From the IMG/VR virus record IMGVR_UViG_3300017762_000006, positions 1 through 55,450 of that record: a stretch of 55,450 nt of DNA; one strand, given 5' to 3'. The notes beneath the pieces were generated by a model. It did no database searches. It worked only from the letters and a program-made list of their open reading frames with translations, and was not told where the DNA came from. Of the stretch, positions 1 to 8,375 are shown one piece after another. Origin of the DNA: a virus. Positions within the stretch are counted from its first letter, which is position 1. Each line of letters starts with the position of its first letter. Position numbers and translations under genes: made by a program.

Positions 1-276
1 GCTCAAGCTCTTCGTATTCAAAATACTAAAAAGCTATTCGGTGAAACTGCATTCGAAAAGTTTATCTTCTGTGATACTGGAGCTGATAAAGACGAGGTTC
101 TAGAACCTTACAGAGCTTCTGGTCTTTTGTGGATAGAAGACAAAGTTGAAAACGCTGAACTCGGCGATACGCTTGGTTTAGAAAGTGTTTTGATTGAACA
201 CGGTCATAATATGACAAATAGTAAATTCCCTTTAATGGCTAGCTGGAGTGATCTGTATGAATATATCGTTGGCTGA
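1..276 (+). CDS. HAD-superfamily hydrolase, C-terminal part (partial)
   Basis: The frame is open from the first base and ends in TGA at 274-276, giving the last 91 residues of a protein whose start lies outside the window. Near its middle is a segment reading LLWIEDKVENAELG followed by LGLESVLIEHGHN. This looks like the acidic motif IV region of HAD-type phosphatases (a Mg-binding IEDK-type loop, then a short strand with a conserved late His). In T4-like phages such proteins are usually annotated as HAD phosphatases or 5'-nucleotidases. The nucleophile Asp motif would be upstream and cannot be seen. The next gene overlaps its end by 20 bases. The family assignment rests on one motif region. 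Confidence 0.55.
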   Translation, partial: AQALRIQNTKKLFGETAFEKFIFCDTGADKDEVLEPYRASGLLWIEDKVENAELGDTLGLESVLIEHGHNMTNSKFPLMASWSDLYEYIVG

Positions 277-505
277 ACTTCTTTCCGATCGATACCAGTA
301 TGAAGAAATAGTAGGTTTTAGGAAGACCTATGATTTACCCACATATACTGGTGATATAGATAGTTTATATTATTTTGTGAATCATAGTGCTAAAAAGAAT
401 CGATTTAGAAAACGATTTGATGAAGCTATGGATCTAGCTAAAAAGATTTTAGAGAGTTATGAAAATGAAAAAACTAATTTACCAGGTGTATACCGGCAAA
501 CGTAA
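257..505 (+). CDS. Small conserved-looking protein, unknown function
   Basis: This encodes 82 residues with no recognised domain. The ATG at 257 is preferred over an upstream GTG at 248 because GGAG at 245-248 is correctly spaced in front of it. The protein is charged, with a central aromatic patch (DSLYYFVNHSAKKN) and a lysine-rich helical C-terminus (about residues 45-75). It overlaps the upstream HAD gene and the downstream glycosyltransferase, so it is co-translated with the sugar cassette. A role in that cassette is not shown. Confidence 0.6.
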   Translation: MNISLAELLSDRYQYEEIVGFRKTYDLPTYTGDIDSLYYFVNHSAKKNRFRKRFDEAMDLAKKILESYENEKTNLPGVYRQT

Positions 506-1253
506 AAAATTATATGATTTTTGTACTGCTTCAGTAAAAAAATATGCTGATAGAATTGGCGCTGATTATATTGTGCAGCGGCAACCTATACTCATGATTA
601 AGCCAGATGTTTTTCAAACAAATAGATCAAATGAATCATATATGAAATATGGCGGCTTTCTTCCCATTTATGAGAAAGAAAACGCATTTGCATATTTTAA
701 ATCGTATGACAAAATAGCATTAATTGATGGCGATATTTTTATTAGGGATTCAGCGCCTGATATTTTTAATGAAATTAATAATGACTATGATTTTGCCGGC
801 GTTGTTGAAAGAGAAATGCCTCTTAATGATCGTTATGTTTCTAAAATAACTAATTATTCTCGTATGCAGTATGGTAATATTAAAAACGTAGATTGGAAAT
901 GGAATAACAAAGGTGCTGAATTCTACAATATGGGAATGATGCTCATGAATAAATCTATGGGTAAATATCTAAACGGAGAAACACCTGCACAGTTTTTAAG
1001 ACGACCACGATTTAAGCCGTTCATCGATGGAATCGGCGCATGGAAATGGTCAACAGACCAGACTCTTCTTAATACATGGATTAAAGAAGAAAAAATGCGT
1101 ACCAAGAATTTAGATTGGAAATGGAACGGACTGTATAATGCTGTTCCTAACGATAAACTCCATGAAGCGCACTTTATTCACTTCTTTCATAAAACTGTTC
1201 TGCCTATGGAAGGCGAGAACATTGAAGAACTAGCAAAATTAGTAGGGATATAG
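465..1253 (+). CDS. Putative glycosyltransferase (DxD type)
   Basis: The 262-residue protein has the layout of a GT-A nucleotide-sugar transferase. After about 80 residues it has a hydrophobic strand ending in acidic residues (KIALIDGDIFIR, DGD at about 88-90), the usual metal and nucleotide-sugar binding DxD motif. The N-terminus (KKLIYQVYTGKR) resembles those of the genes at 1854 and 3526, so the three look like paralogues. An in-frame ATG at 459 also exists; 465 has the better GAGAG spacing. It is the first of the sugar cassette and sits 1 base before the methyltransferase start. Substrate and acceptor cannot be inferred from sequence. Confidence 0.7.
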   Translation: MKKLIYQVYTGKRKKLYDFCTASVKKYADRIGADYIVQRQPILMIKPDVFQTNRSNESYMKYGGFLPIYEKENAFAYFKSYDKIALIDGDIFIRDSAPDIFNEINNDYDFAGVVEREMPLNDRYVSKITNYSRMQYGNIKNVDWKWNNKGAEFYNMGMMLMNKSMGKYLNGETPAQFLRRPRFKPFIDGIGAWKWSTDQTLLNTWIKEEKMRTKNLDWKWNGLYNAVPNDKLHEAHFIHFFHKTVLPMEGENIEELAKLVGI

Positions 1254-1254
1254 T

Positions 1255-1860
1255 ATGAGATTTTTAGAAATTGCTGCTAGTCGTAAACGTGATTTAAATT
1301 GGGATGCAGTTAGAGACGTTGCAGATCCTGCTAATGGTGTAGAAAAATATGATCTAACAGATCTGCCTATGAGAGGTATTTCAGATAATACGTATAATGG
1401 CGTTTATAGCGAACACTTTATTGAACATCTCACAAAAGAAGAAGGCATAAATTACTTCAAAGAAATGTTTCGTATAATGAAACCAGGTGGAATTATTAGA
1501 TCTATCTGGCCACCTATGGAATTTGTAGAATGGCTAAGACAAGAAAATAGTTTAGAAAATCATTCTTGGGTTCAACACTATTATAACTTCTATGTTGTCA
1601 AACATAACTTTGCACCTAAAAATACACGGAGCATGCGCATACAAGATCAGTGCGCAGAAGGTATTATGTGGCAAAATGGTGAACATAAACACATTTGGCG
1701 TAAGACCGAACTTATTGAATCTTTAAAAGAACTAGGATACATTAACGTTAAGGAATGTCTATATCAAAAAAGTGGATTAGCTCCATTTAATAATATCGAC
1801 ACGCCTGGTACAGTTAGAGCATTTCATTCTGCAGTAGTAGAAGCTTCAAAACCATGGTAA
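1255..1860 (+). CDS. SAM-dependent methyltransferase, class I-like
   Basis: This 201-residue protein begins MRFLEIAASRKRDLNWD. Residues 48-60 (NGVYSEHFIEHLT) and then FKEMFRIMKPGGIIR form the typical post-motif pattern of class I methyltransferases of the Methyltransf_11 type, in which an H-x-x-E-H element is followed by an amphipathic helix and L-K/R-P-G-G. The classical glycine-rich SAM loop at the N-terminus is poorly conserved. It is translationally embedded between two glycosyltransferase genes, overlapping the next start by 7 bases. It may methylate a sugar or the glycan end; this is inferred from context only. Confidence 0.7.
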   Translation: MRFLEIAASRKRDLNWDAVRDVADPANGVEKYDLTDLPMRGISDNTYNGVYSEHFIEHLTKEEGINYFKEMFRIMKPGGIIRSIWPPMEFVEWLRQENSLENHSWVQHYYNFYVVKHNFAPKNTRSMRIQDQCAEGIMWQNGEHKHIWRKTELIESLKELGYINVKECLYQKSGLAPFNNIDTPGTVRAFHSAVVEASKPW

Positions 1861-2525
1861 ACATTATTCTACAGCATTTTGACGGTGAGTTAAGAGAGCT
1901 CGATAAACTGTCTATGGCTAATATTCAGGAATATGCTAAGCTAGTAAATGCAGATTATAAACTAATCACAGGTAAACCTTTTCGAAAGCATCTTACATCA
2001 CCTTGTCAAAAAGTTCATATGCTTCATGAAGAGTTTGATGACTATGATGATGTGCTAATGCTTGACATTGATATGTTTGCCCCGAAGAATATGACTACTA
2101 ATATATTTGAAGAATCTGGTATTGGCCTATATGAAGAGGTGCAGCATAGGCTACACCATAGACTGGCTGCTTCATATCCCATGTACGCTAGTCTTTTATA
2201 TCCTTATTGGGGTGGAGCTATTTACAAATTTTCAAAGGATATGAGAGTTAAGCTTAGATCTGAATTAGGCGGCAATGAAGCTTGGATGCATCCATATAAT
2301 AAACTTTATAATTATGAAGATGAAGGCATCATTCACACTTTAGCCGTTAAGTCTGGCTTTACTCCAAAGAAACCTTATCTTCACAGAAGATGGTGTCAGT
2401 GCAGTTTCCTTCCTAGCCCTCAAACCGCAGGGTTTATTCATGTAAGAACTAAGATTACGCCCCAGGGGCCAAAACGCGAGAAAATAGAAAACTATCAGGC
2501 ACTGGTTGACAAAGGTATATTATGA
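1854..2525 (+). CDS. Putative glycosyltransferase (DxD type)
   Basis: The 223-residue protein shares the N-terminal plan of the genes at 465 and 3526: an opening beta strand, an Asn- or Tyr-rich helix, then KLVNADYKLI. It carries DDVLMLDIDMF with the DxD motif at about residues 71-73. A second conserved-looking block, PYWGGAIYKF, lies near residue 118. The start overlaps the preceding methyltransferase and the stop overlaps the glf start by 4 bases, so translation is coupled. It is probably a GT-A enzyme adding one sugar of the phage-specified glycan; specificity is unknown. Confidence 0.7.
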   Translation: MVNIILQHFDGELRELDKLSMANIQEYAKLVNADYKLITGKPFRKHLTSPCQKVHMLHEEFDDYDDVLMLDIDMFAPKNMTTNIFEESGIGLYEEVQHRLHHRLAASYPMYASLLYPYWGGAIYKFSKDMRVKLRSELGGNEAWMHPYNKLYNYEDEGIIHTLAVKSGFTPKKPYLHRRWCQCSFLPSPQTAGFIHVRTKITPQGPKREKIENYQALVDKGIL

Positions 2526-3529
2526 AAATATTAGTGGTAGGTGCTGGATTATCTGGAGTTACTATAGCTAGAGAACTGGCTGATAGCGGCCACAGTGTTC
2601 ACGTAATTGACCGCCGTGATCACGTTGCCGGCAACGCCTATGATTACAATAACGAACACGGTATAAGAGTTCATAAGTACGGTCCACACCTATTTCATAC
2701 TAATAATAAAACAGTTTTTGAATGGCTGTCTAGATTTACCGATTGGGTTGAATATAGACACAAAGTAAAGGCCCAATTAGCAGACGGCCAATACGTAACG
2801 TTGCCTGTTAATAAAGAAACAAAAGATATAGTAGGTGAAGAAAACGTCTTAGATGTATTCTTCAGACCTTATACTAAAAAGATGTGGGGAGTAGAGTTAG
2901 ATAAACTTAATCCGGATATTATTAATCGTGTACCTATAAGAGATGACGACAACGAATTATACTTTCCAGATGATAAAATACAGTATATGCCTCGGCTTGG
3001 CTATACAGAAATGGTTAAGAATATTCTTTATCACCATAATATCACAGTTGATCTTAAAGTGCATTTTAATAAATCATTAGAGAAAGAATATGATCATGTG
3101 TTTAACTCTATGCCCATAGATGAGTATTATGAATTTAAATATGGAAAGCTACCTTATCGTTCTATTAAATTTGAGACAATAAGTCTACCTATACCAAAAG
3201 CATTACCAACTGCAGTTGTCAATTTTACTCATCACGGACCTAAGACCAGAGTTACAGAATGGAAAAATATACCATGTCATGGTGACAATAAGTATATGAC
3301 AACGCTTACGTTTGAAGAGCCATGTGATTATCTTGAAAATAATTTAGAAAGATATTATCCAGTAAAAGATGCTGATGGTAAAAATAAAAAGATTTACGAA
3401 AAATATAAAAAACTTCAATCTAAGAATATGACATTTATAGGTCGCTGTGGATTATATGCATACTTAGATATGCATCAAGCTATAAATTCTTCATTGGCTA
3501 TAGCAAAACGATTTAAGGATAAAAAATGA
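2522..3529 (+). CDS. glf: UDP-galactopyranose mutase
   Basis: Glf is an FAD enzyme that interconverts UDP-galactopyranose and UDP-galactofuranose. The 335-residue protein starts with the dinucleotide-binding loop VGAGLSG (residues 6-12) and a following acidic strand end VHVIDRR. It then has AGNAYDY, the substrate-region block KYGPHLFHTNN, and PYTKKMWG near residue 120. The C-terminus (FIGRCGLYAYLDMHQAINSS) matches the family GR..Y.Y.DM...I end. It is somewhat shorter than typical bacterial Glf (about 360-380 residues). The GalE-like gene two positions downstream would supply its substrate. This is one of the safest calls in the cassette. Confidence 0.93.
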   Translation: MKILVVGAGLSGVTIARELADSGHSVHVIDRRDHVAGNAYDYNNEHGIRVHKYGPHLFHTNNKTVFEWLSRFTDWVEYRHKVKAQLADGQYVTLPVNKETKDIVGEENVLDVFFRPYTKKMWGVELDKLNPDIINRVPIRDDDNELYFPDDKIQYMPRLGYTEMVKNILYHHNITVDLKVHFNKSLEKEYDHVFNSMPIDEYYEFKYGKLPYRSIKFETISLPIPKALPTAVVNFTHHGPKTRVTEWKNIPCHGDNKYMTTLTFEEPCDYLENNLERYYPVKDADGKNKKIYEKYKKLQSKNMTFIGRCGLYAYLDMHQAINSSLAIAKRFKDKK

Positions 3530-4344
3530 AAAACATGATTTACCAATATTGGCAAGGACCTTTAAAACCTGGGGTATTAGCTAGTACTAAACTAATGAAA
3601 GCATATGCAGATAAAATTGGAGCTGCATATAAGTTTGACCATAATGTTACTATCGCCAGTAAAGTAGTAAATGTACCAATATATTATGAACCTGCTAATC
3701 CATTAGTGAGCGCTGAATTTGATCAGTATGATAATGTGGCATTAATAGATATTGATGTGTTTCCTGTAGAAGGATTATCAGATAATTTGTTTATGCTTAA
3801 TGGCGAAGACGCGGGTATTTGCACTGAACCTAAGCAACCTTTCTTTAGAACAATTTATAATTCTGGTGGAATTACAAGCGCAGTAGATAAAGTATGGGCT
3901 AGAACCTGCGAAGACACTTGGGGCATAAAATATTCTTATGATAAAGAAGGTAGACCAGAAGTATTTAATACTGGCGTAGTAGTAATATCAAAAGCTGGAT
4001 TGCAAAAGATGAAAAAGGATTGGCCGTCATTTCAAGACTACGTAGATAAAATGGGTCAATTTCCTAGGTTCTATAGGCTCTTTCAAGATTACTTTTCAGC
4101 CTTTATTCATCTTCCTAATTTTAAGTTAATGCGTATGCCTAACGAATGGAATTGTTATATGCACAAAGTAGGGTCTCATCCTGTGGCCAAAATTGGTGAT
4201 AACAGGCCAGATAATGCAAAGCTAGTACATATTATGTTCCGCACAGCCGATGACTGGCCAGAAGAAGCTCTATGGCAGATTACTAATAGTCCTGTTAATG
4301 AATGGAATTTGCCAGTAAATAAAAACTGGCCTAATGAAGGATAA
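3526..4344 (+). CDS. Putative glycosyltransferase (DxD type)
   Basis: This is the third member of the local paralogous family, 272 residues, with IYQYWQGPLKPG at the N-terminus and NVALIDIDVFP carrying the DxD at residues 75-77. Later segments FNTGVVVISKAG and FQDYFSAFIH resemble the N-T-G and aromatic acceptor-side blocks seen in GT-A enzymes. The start overlaps the glf stop by 4 bases, making it a natural candidate to use the UDP-Galf made by Glf, but nothing in the sequence proves that donor. Confidence 0.7.
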   Translation: MKNMIYQYWQGPLKPGVLASTKLMKAYADKIGAAYKFDHNVTIASKVVNVPIYYEPANPLVSAEFDQYDNVALIDIDVFPVEGLSDNLFMLNGEDAGICTEPKQPFFRTIYNSGGITSAVDKVWARTCEDTWGIKYSYDKEGRPEVFNTGVVVISKAGLQKMKKDWPSFQDYVDKMGQFPRFYRLFQDYFSAFIHLPNFKLMRMPNEWNCYMHKVGSHPVAKIGDNRPDNAKLVHIMFRTADDWPEEALWQITNSPVNEWNLPVNKNWPNEG

Positions 4345-4347
4345 ACT

Positions 4348-5205
4348 ATGAGATTATTTGTGACAGGCGCCACGGGTTATATAGGTGCTCATTTTGTAAA
4401 AACCGCTGCAGAGGCTGGACATACAATTTCAGCTGCAGATTTTAATACTAAACAGAATGATATTTTTAAGTACTGTCACAAATTTTATCCTTGGGATATT
4501 CGAAATAAACTGCTGAATAATAATGATACATATGATAAAGTAATTCATATTGCTGCGCAAACAAAAGTTCCTAATTCAGTAAAAGATCCTTATAACTATT
4601 ATATGACTAATGTCATCGGAACTAAGAATGTAATCGATGCTGCAGCATGCGATCATTTTGTTTATTGTTCAACTGGCAGTGCTTTCGAACCACAAAGTAA
4701 TCCATATGCAGGATCAAAACATGCAGGTGAATTAATAGCAAAACAATTTAAACCCAAATGCAGTATTGTGAGATTCTATAATGTAAGTGGCAATGATGGT
4801 ATGGCAAAATATGATGATGAATATAGCCATCTCATTAGAAGAGCAGCTGCTGTAGTTAATGGTAAATTTGATAAGCTGTATATTCATGGAACTGACTTTG
4901 AAACAAGAGACGGTACGTGTGTCAGAAACTATACGCATGTCAAAGATATAGTCGATTCCTTAATGAGAATAACCGAGAACGAACCTACAAATGAAATCGA
5001 TTGTTTAGGTTCTCCTGAAGGGCATTCAGTAAAAGAAGTTGTAGATGCAATGGCCAATGTTTCGAGAGTTAATTTTGAAGTAGTTGAAGGGCCTCGCAGA
5101 GCCGGTGATATTGCCATATCAACTGTTCCTACCAAATCTAAATATTTTAAACAAAATAAATCATTAGAAGATATGTGCATTGACGCTATAAAATACGAGG
5201 TATAA
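4348..5205 (+). CDS. galE: NAD-dependent epimerase, UDP-glucose 4-epimerase-like
   Basis: This is an extended short-chain dehydrogenase of 285 residues. The NAD loop GATGYIG is at residues 7-13, a serine/threonine pair is at about 108-109, and the catalytic YxxxK reads YAGSK (Tyr120, Lys124). RDGTCVRNYTHV at residues 187-198 corresponds closely to the RDGTCVRDYIHV signature of GalE. It is shorter than E. coli GalE (338 residues), so related epimerases are possible, but the signature favours UDP-Glc/UDP-Gal interconversion. It is preceded by AAGGAT at 4338-4343. With Glf it gives a complete route to UDP-galactofuranose. Confidence 0.85.
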   Translation: MRLFVTGATGYIGAHFVKTAAEAGHTISAADFNTKQNDIFKYCHKFYPWDIRNKLLNNNDTYDKVIHIAAQTKVPNSVKDPYNYYMTNVIGTKNVIDAAACDHFVYCSTGSAFEPQSNPYAGSKHAGELIAKQFKPKCSIVRFYNVSGNDGMAKYDDEYSHLIRRAAAVVNGKFDKLYIHGTDFETRDGTCVRNYTHVKDIVDSLMRITENEPTNEIDCLGSPEGHSVKEVVDAMANVSRVNFEVVEGPRRAGDIAISTVPTKSKYFKQNKSLEDMCIDAIKYEV

Positions 5206-5206
5206 A

Positions 5207-5788
5207 ATGATAAATTCTGAACTAGGGCACGTAAAAACTCTAAAGCAGTTTCATAAGGAAATTGTAAGACAGCAGACAGAAGCACATGGCGAACATTATT
5301 GTGATCACCATGAGGTTATTAAAGAAAGAATGAAAGAGTGCGATTCTTATATGGAGCTAGGTACACACCAAGGTGGTACGGCTTCTGCGGCCCTACTTAC
5401 TAAACCAAAGAAAATCGTATTAGTCGATAACGATATGTCAAGATATAGAAAATTCTTACAGCCTATTGCAGAAGAGTTTTGCTTGAAACATAAAATCATT
5501 TTAAAAGAAATTGAACAAGATTCTACACATCTAAAATCTTCTGGTGGCCCTGTGGATTTTCTTTTAATTGATAGCTATCATCATCCTCAACACATGTCAA
5601 GAGAACTTATGACACATCAAGTTAATATTAAAAAATATATTTTGGCACACGACACTAGTATTATTAATGGTCGTCAGAATAGTTCTTTGTATGAAACTTT
5701 AGTTAGGTTTTGTGATCAGTATCCGTTTAAAGTCATTGAACGTAATGAAGTCGCAGAAGGATATACTTTACTAGAAAGAGTATCATGA
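5207..5788 (+). CDS. SAM-dependent methyltransferase (CmcI / Methyltransf_24-like)
   Basis: The 193-residue protein contains a clear SAM-binding motif I, SYMELGTHQGGTAS at about residues 47-60, followed by KKIVLVDND (motif II acidic residue). It then has VDFLLIDSYHHP, the strand 4 block with Asp and His residues found in the cephalosporin hydroxylase-like methyltransferases. The end FKVIERNEVAEGYTLLER resembles the family's last beta strands. It follows the epimerase after one base and overlaps the next gene by 4 bases. It is likely a sugar O-methyltransferase by context; the acceptor is unknown. Confidence 0.75.
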   Translation: MINSELGHVKTLKQFHKEIVRQQTEAHGEHYCDHHEVIKERMKECDSYMELGTHQGGTASAALLTKPKKIVLVDNDMSRYRKFLQPIAEEFCLKHKIILKEIEQDSTHLKSSGGPVDFLLIDSYHHPQHMSRELMTHQVNIKKYILAHDTSIINGRQNSSLYETLVRFCDQYPFKVIERNEVAEGYTLLERVS

Positions 5789-6477
5789 AAGCCTATGCTA
5801 TAGTAATTAGAGACCACGATATATCTGAGCACGGGTATAAAAACCTGGTGACTAGTTCTTTTAGGGTCAAGAACGATTTTGAAATAAATCGATTCAATGC
5901 TATAGTACCTGAAAATACTGATGTACTTCTTTCAAAATTTAAGTTACAATGGAATTATCCATGGACCGGAGAAGTTACTGATTTTGCGTCAGGCTTAATT
6001 AAACGCGCGTATGTAACGGCAAGACCTAAGGCTAGGGTTGCAGCCGCGCTGAGCCACTATTCACTGTGGCTTGAAGCCGCCACAAGCAACGAAACAATAT
6101 TAATATTAGAACACGATGCCTGTTTTACTTATAAACTAAATATTAATCCGAGTGAATGTAAAGGAAATATTATTGGAATTAATAATCCACTTGGCTGTAC
6201 ACGTAAGGCTAGAGTGTTTTATCAGAAAGTAATTGACAGCCAAAACATGTTTCAATTAGCTCCTAAGGTAGATAATGAAAATGTTCCACAGGGGTTAGCT
6301 GGAAATAGTGCATATATAATTAAACCAAGCGGCGCAATTAGAATGCTTAAGCTTGTAGAGGAATTTGGCCTTTGGCCAAACGATGCCATAATGTGCAGAC
6401 AATTATTTCCTGACTTATATGTCACCCGTAAATTCTATACTACTATTCAAAATTTAAAGAGTACCACGACTCAATGA
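5785..6477 (+). CDS. Glycosyltransferase family 25-like protein
   Basis: This 230-residue protein has the plan of LPS-type GT25 transferases: an N-terminal strand, then ALSHYSLWLEA (residues 88-98), then ILILEHDACF where GT25 enzymes have an acidic metal-binding ILEDDv block. Here the motif is E-H-D (Glu109, His110, Asp111). A late block GNSAYIIKPSGA corresponds to the family G..aYliS..gA segment. The gene at 6474 has the same blocks, so the pair arose by duplication or joint recruitment. Starts and stops overlap at both ends. Confidence 0.7.
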   Translation: MKAYAIVIRDHDISEHGYKNLVTSSFRVKNDFEINRFNAIVPENTDVLLSKFKLQWNYPWTGEVTDFASGLIKRAYVTARPKARVAAALSHYSLWLEAATSNETILILEHDACFTYKLNINPSECKGNIIGINNPLGCTRKARVFYQKVIDSQNMFQLAPKVDNENVPQGLAGNSAYIIKPSGAIRMLKLVEEFGLWPNDAIMCRQLFPDLYVTRKFYTTIQNLKSTTTQ

Positions 6478-7115
6478 AAAATTATGTTATTACTATGTCC
6501 CAAATGCCAAAGTCTGTTGAGGCGGCGGCACGGTGTATTACATCTGGAAAAAGATATGGCTTTGAAATACAAAATTGGGAAGCTACAACTCCTAATGAAC
6601 TTCTATATGGATTTCTTTTTGATGCAGGTATTGAACCAGAAGGATTTAAAGAAAAATATTCGCGTTTAGATAACTGCATGGCTGCTTTTCACTCGCATTG
6701 GTCGTTATGGAAGCATTGTACAGAAATAAAAGAAGAAGTTACTATATTTGAGCATGATGCAGTATTGGTTGATTATATCCCTAATATGCCTTTTAATGGG
6801 TGCATAAATTTTGGAAAGCCTTCTTATGGCAGATTTAATGTTCCACCTCTCCTCGGTAAAAATAAATTAGTATCTAAAAGATATTTCCCTGGTGCCCACG
6901 CCTACCGTGTGAGCCCGTGGGGTGCACAGCGACTTATTGATGAATCTAAGCGAAAAGCAAAGCCAACAGATGTGTTTTTACATCTTGACGTATTTCCGTG
7001 GCTAGAAGAGTATTATCCTTGGCCTGTAGAAGCAAGGGATACATTTACAACTATACAAAAAACAGAGGGATGCCTAGCAAAGCATAATTATAATGGTAGC
7101 TACAAAATCGTCTAA
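6474..7115 (+). CDS. Glycosyltransferase family 25-like protein (second copy)
   Basis: The 213-residue protein carries AAFHSHWSLWKH (about residues 70-81) and then VTIFEHDAVL with Glu93, His94 and Asp95, the same E-H-D variant of the GT25 metal motif as its upstream neighbour. The later block FPGAHAYRVSPWGAQRLID again matches the G..aY..s..gA..L pattern. Overall identity to the neighbour appears low outside these blocks. It overlaps the next gene by 23 bases. It is probably a glycan-chain transferase; donor unknown. Confidence 0.7.
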   Translation: MKNYVITMSQMPKSVEAAARCITSGKRYGFEIQNWEATTPNELLYGFLFDAGIEPEGFKEKYSRLDNCMAAFHSHWSLWKHCTEIKEEVTIFEHDAVLVDYIPNMPFNGCINFGKPSYGRFNVPPLLGKNKLVSKRYFPGAHAYRVSPWGAQRLIDESKRKAKPTDVFLHLDVFPWLEEYYPWPVEARDTFTTIQKTEGCLAKHNYNGSYKIV

Positions 7116-7743
7116 TCTTTTTATTACAGGGTGTGATCACATCACTGAATGGCAATTGCCATGGTTTGTAAATAATTTTAAAATGCATAATCCAAATGCT
7201 GAGTTAATGATATATGATTTCGGCATGAAAAATAATCCATATCCGGAATTAAGTGTGCATCTTAATAGTAATGATCGAGGGTGGTTTAAAAAACCATCTG
7301 CTATGATGAAAGCAGCTTTAGCAGCTAACAAGGTTTGTTGGTTGGATACTGACTGCCACGTTCAAGAAAACATTGAAAATATATTTAACTTTACTGAACC
7401 AGAAAAGCTATGCATGGTAGAAGATATTCCGTGGTCTAAAAGGCGTGGTGAAACCTGGCATAACTCCGGAGTAATAGCTTTTCAAGGTACGCCATCAATT
7501 TTAGGCAAATGGGCAACAGAAGTAGCATATAAGCCTATAGTAGGAGATCAGGAAGTACTTCACACTATAGTTGGACAAGCTCTTAATAGAATGAGATATA
7601 TAAAAGACCTACCTAGAGCGTTTAATGTATTAAGATTAGATGTTTTAGATGGCACTACTCCAGACAAAATAAAAGTTATGCACTGGACAGGCGCTAAGGG
7701 TAATGAAGAAATTAAAAAAATAATTAGAGAGACAATTAGATGA
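7093..7743 (+). CDS. Putative glycosyltransferase (DTD motif)
   Basis: This is a 216-residue protein starting inside the end of the preceding gene. Residues 82-88 read CWLDTDC, a DxD at Asp85/Asp87 at the end of a hydrophobic strand, followed by ENIENIFNF. A conserved-looking block ETWHNSGVIAFQ resembles the N-x-G segments of GT8- and GT77-like enzymes, and the C-terminal IKVMHWTGAKG resembles their H-x-x-G-x-K-P end. The Shine-Dalgarno is weak, so translation is probably coupled to the upstream gene. Substrate is unknown. Confidence 0.65.
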   Translation: MVATKSSNLFITGCDHITEWQLPWFVNNFKMHNPNAELMIYDFGMKNNPYPELSVHLNSNDRGWFKKPSAMMKAALAANKVCWLDTDCHVQENIENIFNFTEPEKLCMVEDIPWSKRRGETWHNSGVIAFQGTPSILGKWATEVAYKPIVGDQEVLHTIVGQALNRMRYIKDLPRAFNVLRLDVLDGTTPDKIKVMHWTGAKGNEEIKKIIRETIR

Positions 7744-8336
7744 CTAGAGTTGCTCATATTATTGGTAACGGTGATAATGCTCCTATGTACAAACCAGCCA
7801 AGGGCCTTAAAATTACGTGCAATCTTCCTCCATTTACGGTGGAAAACTGCTATACAACTTGCATAGTAGATTTTAAAATGTGCATGGCTATCACTGACGG
7901 TTCTGTTACCGTACCTGGCGATTGGGTGCTTGGGTTTAGACCTAAGATTTGGTATGACAAAAATAAAGATAATTTTCGTATGAGGTTTGGGCATCACATA
8001 AAAGAGTTTTATACCGTATTACCAAAATATGCAGGTAATTACACTAATCTTAATTGCGGGCATTTCGCAGCGCATTACACGGCAAACAGACTACAGGCAA
8101 AAGAGATACATCTATATGGGTTCGATTCGTTATTTGATATGAATCTAAGAAGCTGTACGGACTTTTATCTTGGATCAGACCGCGGCACTACAAATAACGT
8201 GCGGCTCAATGATAACTGGAGGCCTATTTGGCAAAAAATCTTTGAAGAATTTAAGGACACGCAATTTGTACTTCACCACAATCATGATAAACTTAAATTT
8301 CCTAAAGGCGAAAATGTTGAGATTGTAACAAAATAA
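7740..8336 (+). CDS. Unknown protein of the sugar cassette, possible transferase
   Basis: The 198-residue protein begins VAHIIGNGDNAP, a glycine-rich turn after a first strand. It later has NCGHFAAHYTANRLQAKEIHLYGFDS. This arrangement (GNG at the N-terminus, then an S/C-G-x-x-A helix and KEI-x-L-x-G-x-D) resembles the nucleotide-binding folds of GT42 sialyltransferases and DUF115 proteins. That is a fold-level resemblance only. It is last in the cassette, overlaps the gene before it by 4 bases, and stops 4 bases before the first early-type promoter. Confidence covers the gene being real; the function is open. Confidence 0.6.
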   Translation: MTRVAHIIGNGDNAPMYKPAKGLKITCNLPPFTVENCYTTCIVDFKMCMAITDGSVTVPGDWVLGFRPKIWYDKNKDNFRMRFGHHIKEFYTVLPKYAGNYTNLNCGHFAAHYTANRLQAKEIHLYGFDSLFDMNLRSCTDFYLGSDRGTTNNVRLNDNWRPIWQKIFEEFKDTQFVLHHNHDKLKFPKGENVEIVTK

Positions 8337-8339
8337 TGG

Positions 8340-8368
8340 TGTACAAATATTGTTAGGTAGTGTAGAAT
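8340..8368 (+). promoter_or_regulatory. Early-type promoter copy 1 (TGTACA - 17 bp - TAGAAT)
   Basis: The -35-like TGTACA is at 8340-8345 and the -10 TAGAAT at 8363-8368, separated by exactly 17 bp and preceded by AGTG. The same arrangement recurs five more times in the window. The predicted transcription start (about 8375-8376) coincides with an ATG at 8376, so the mRNA would be leaderless or nearly so. Confidence 0.75.
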
Positions 8369-8375
8369 TATGCCT

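Noticed and set aside
7560-7997. 145-codon minus-strand frame across two cassette genes
   Set aside because: It lies antisense to two overlapping co-directional genes with recognisable motifs and has no promoter or SD.
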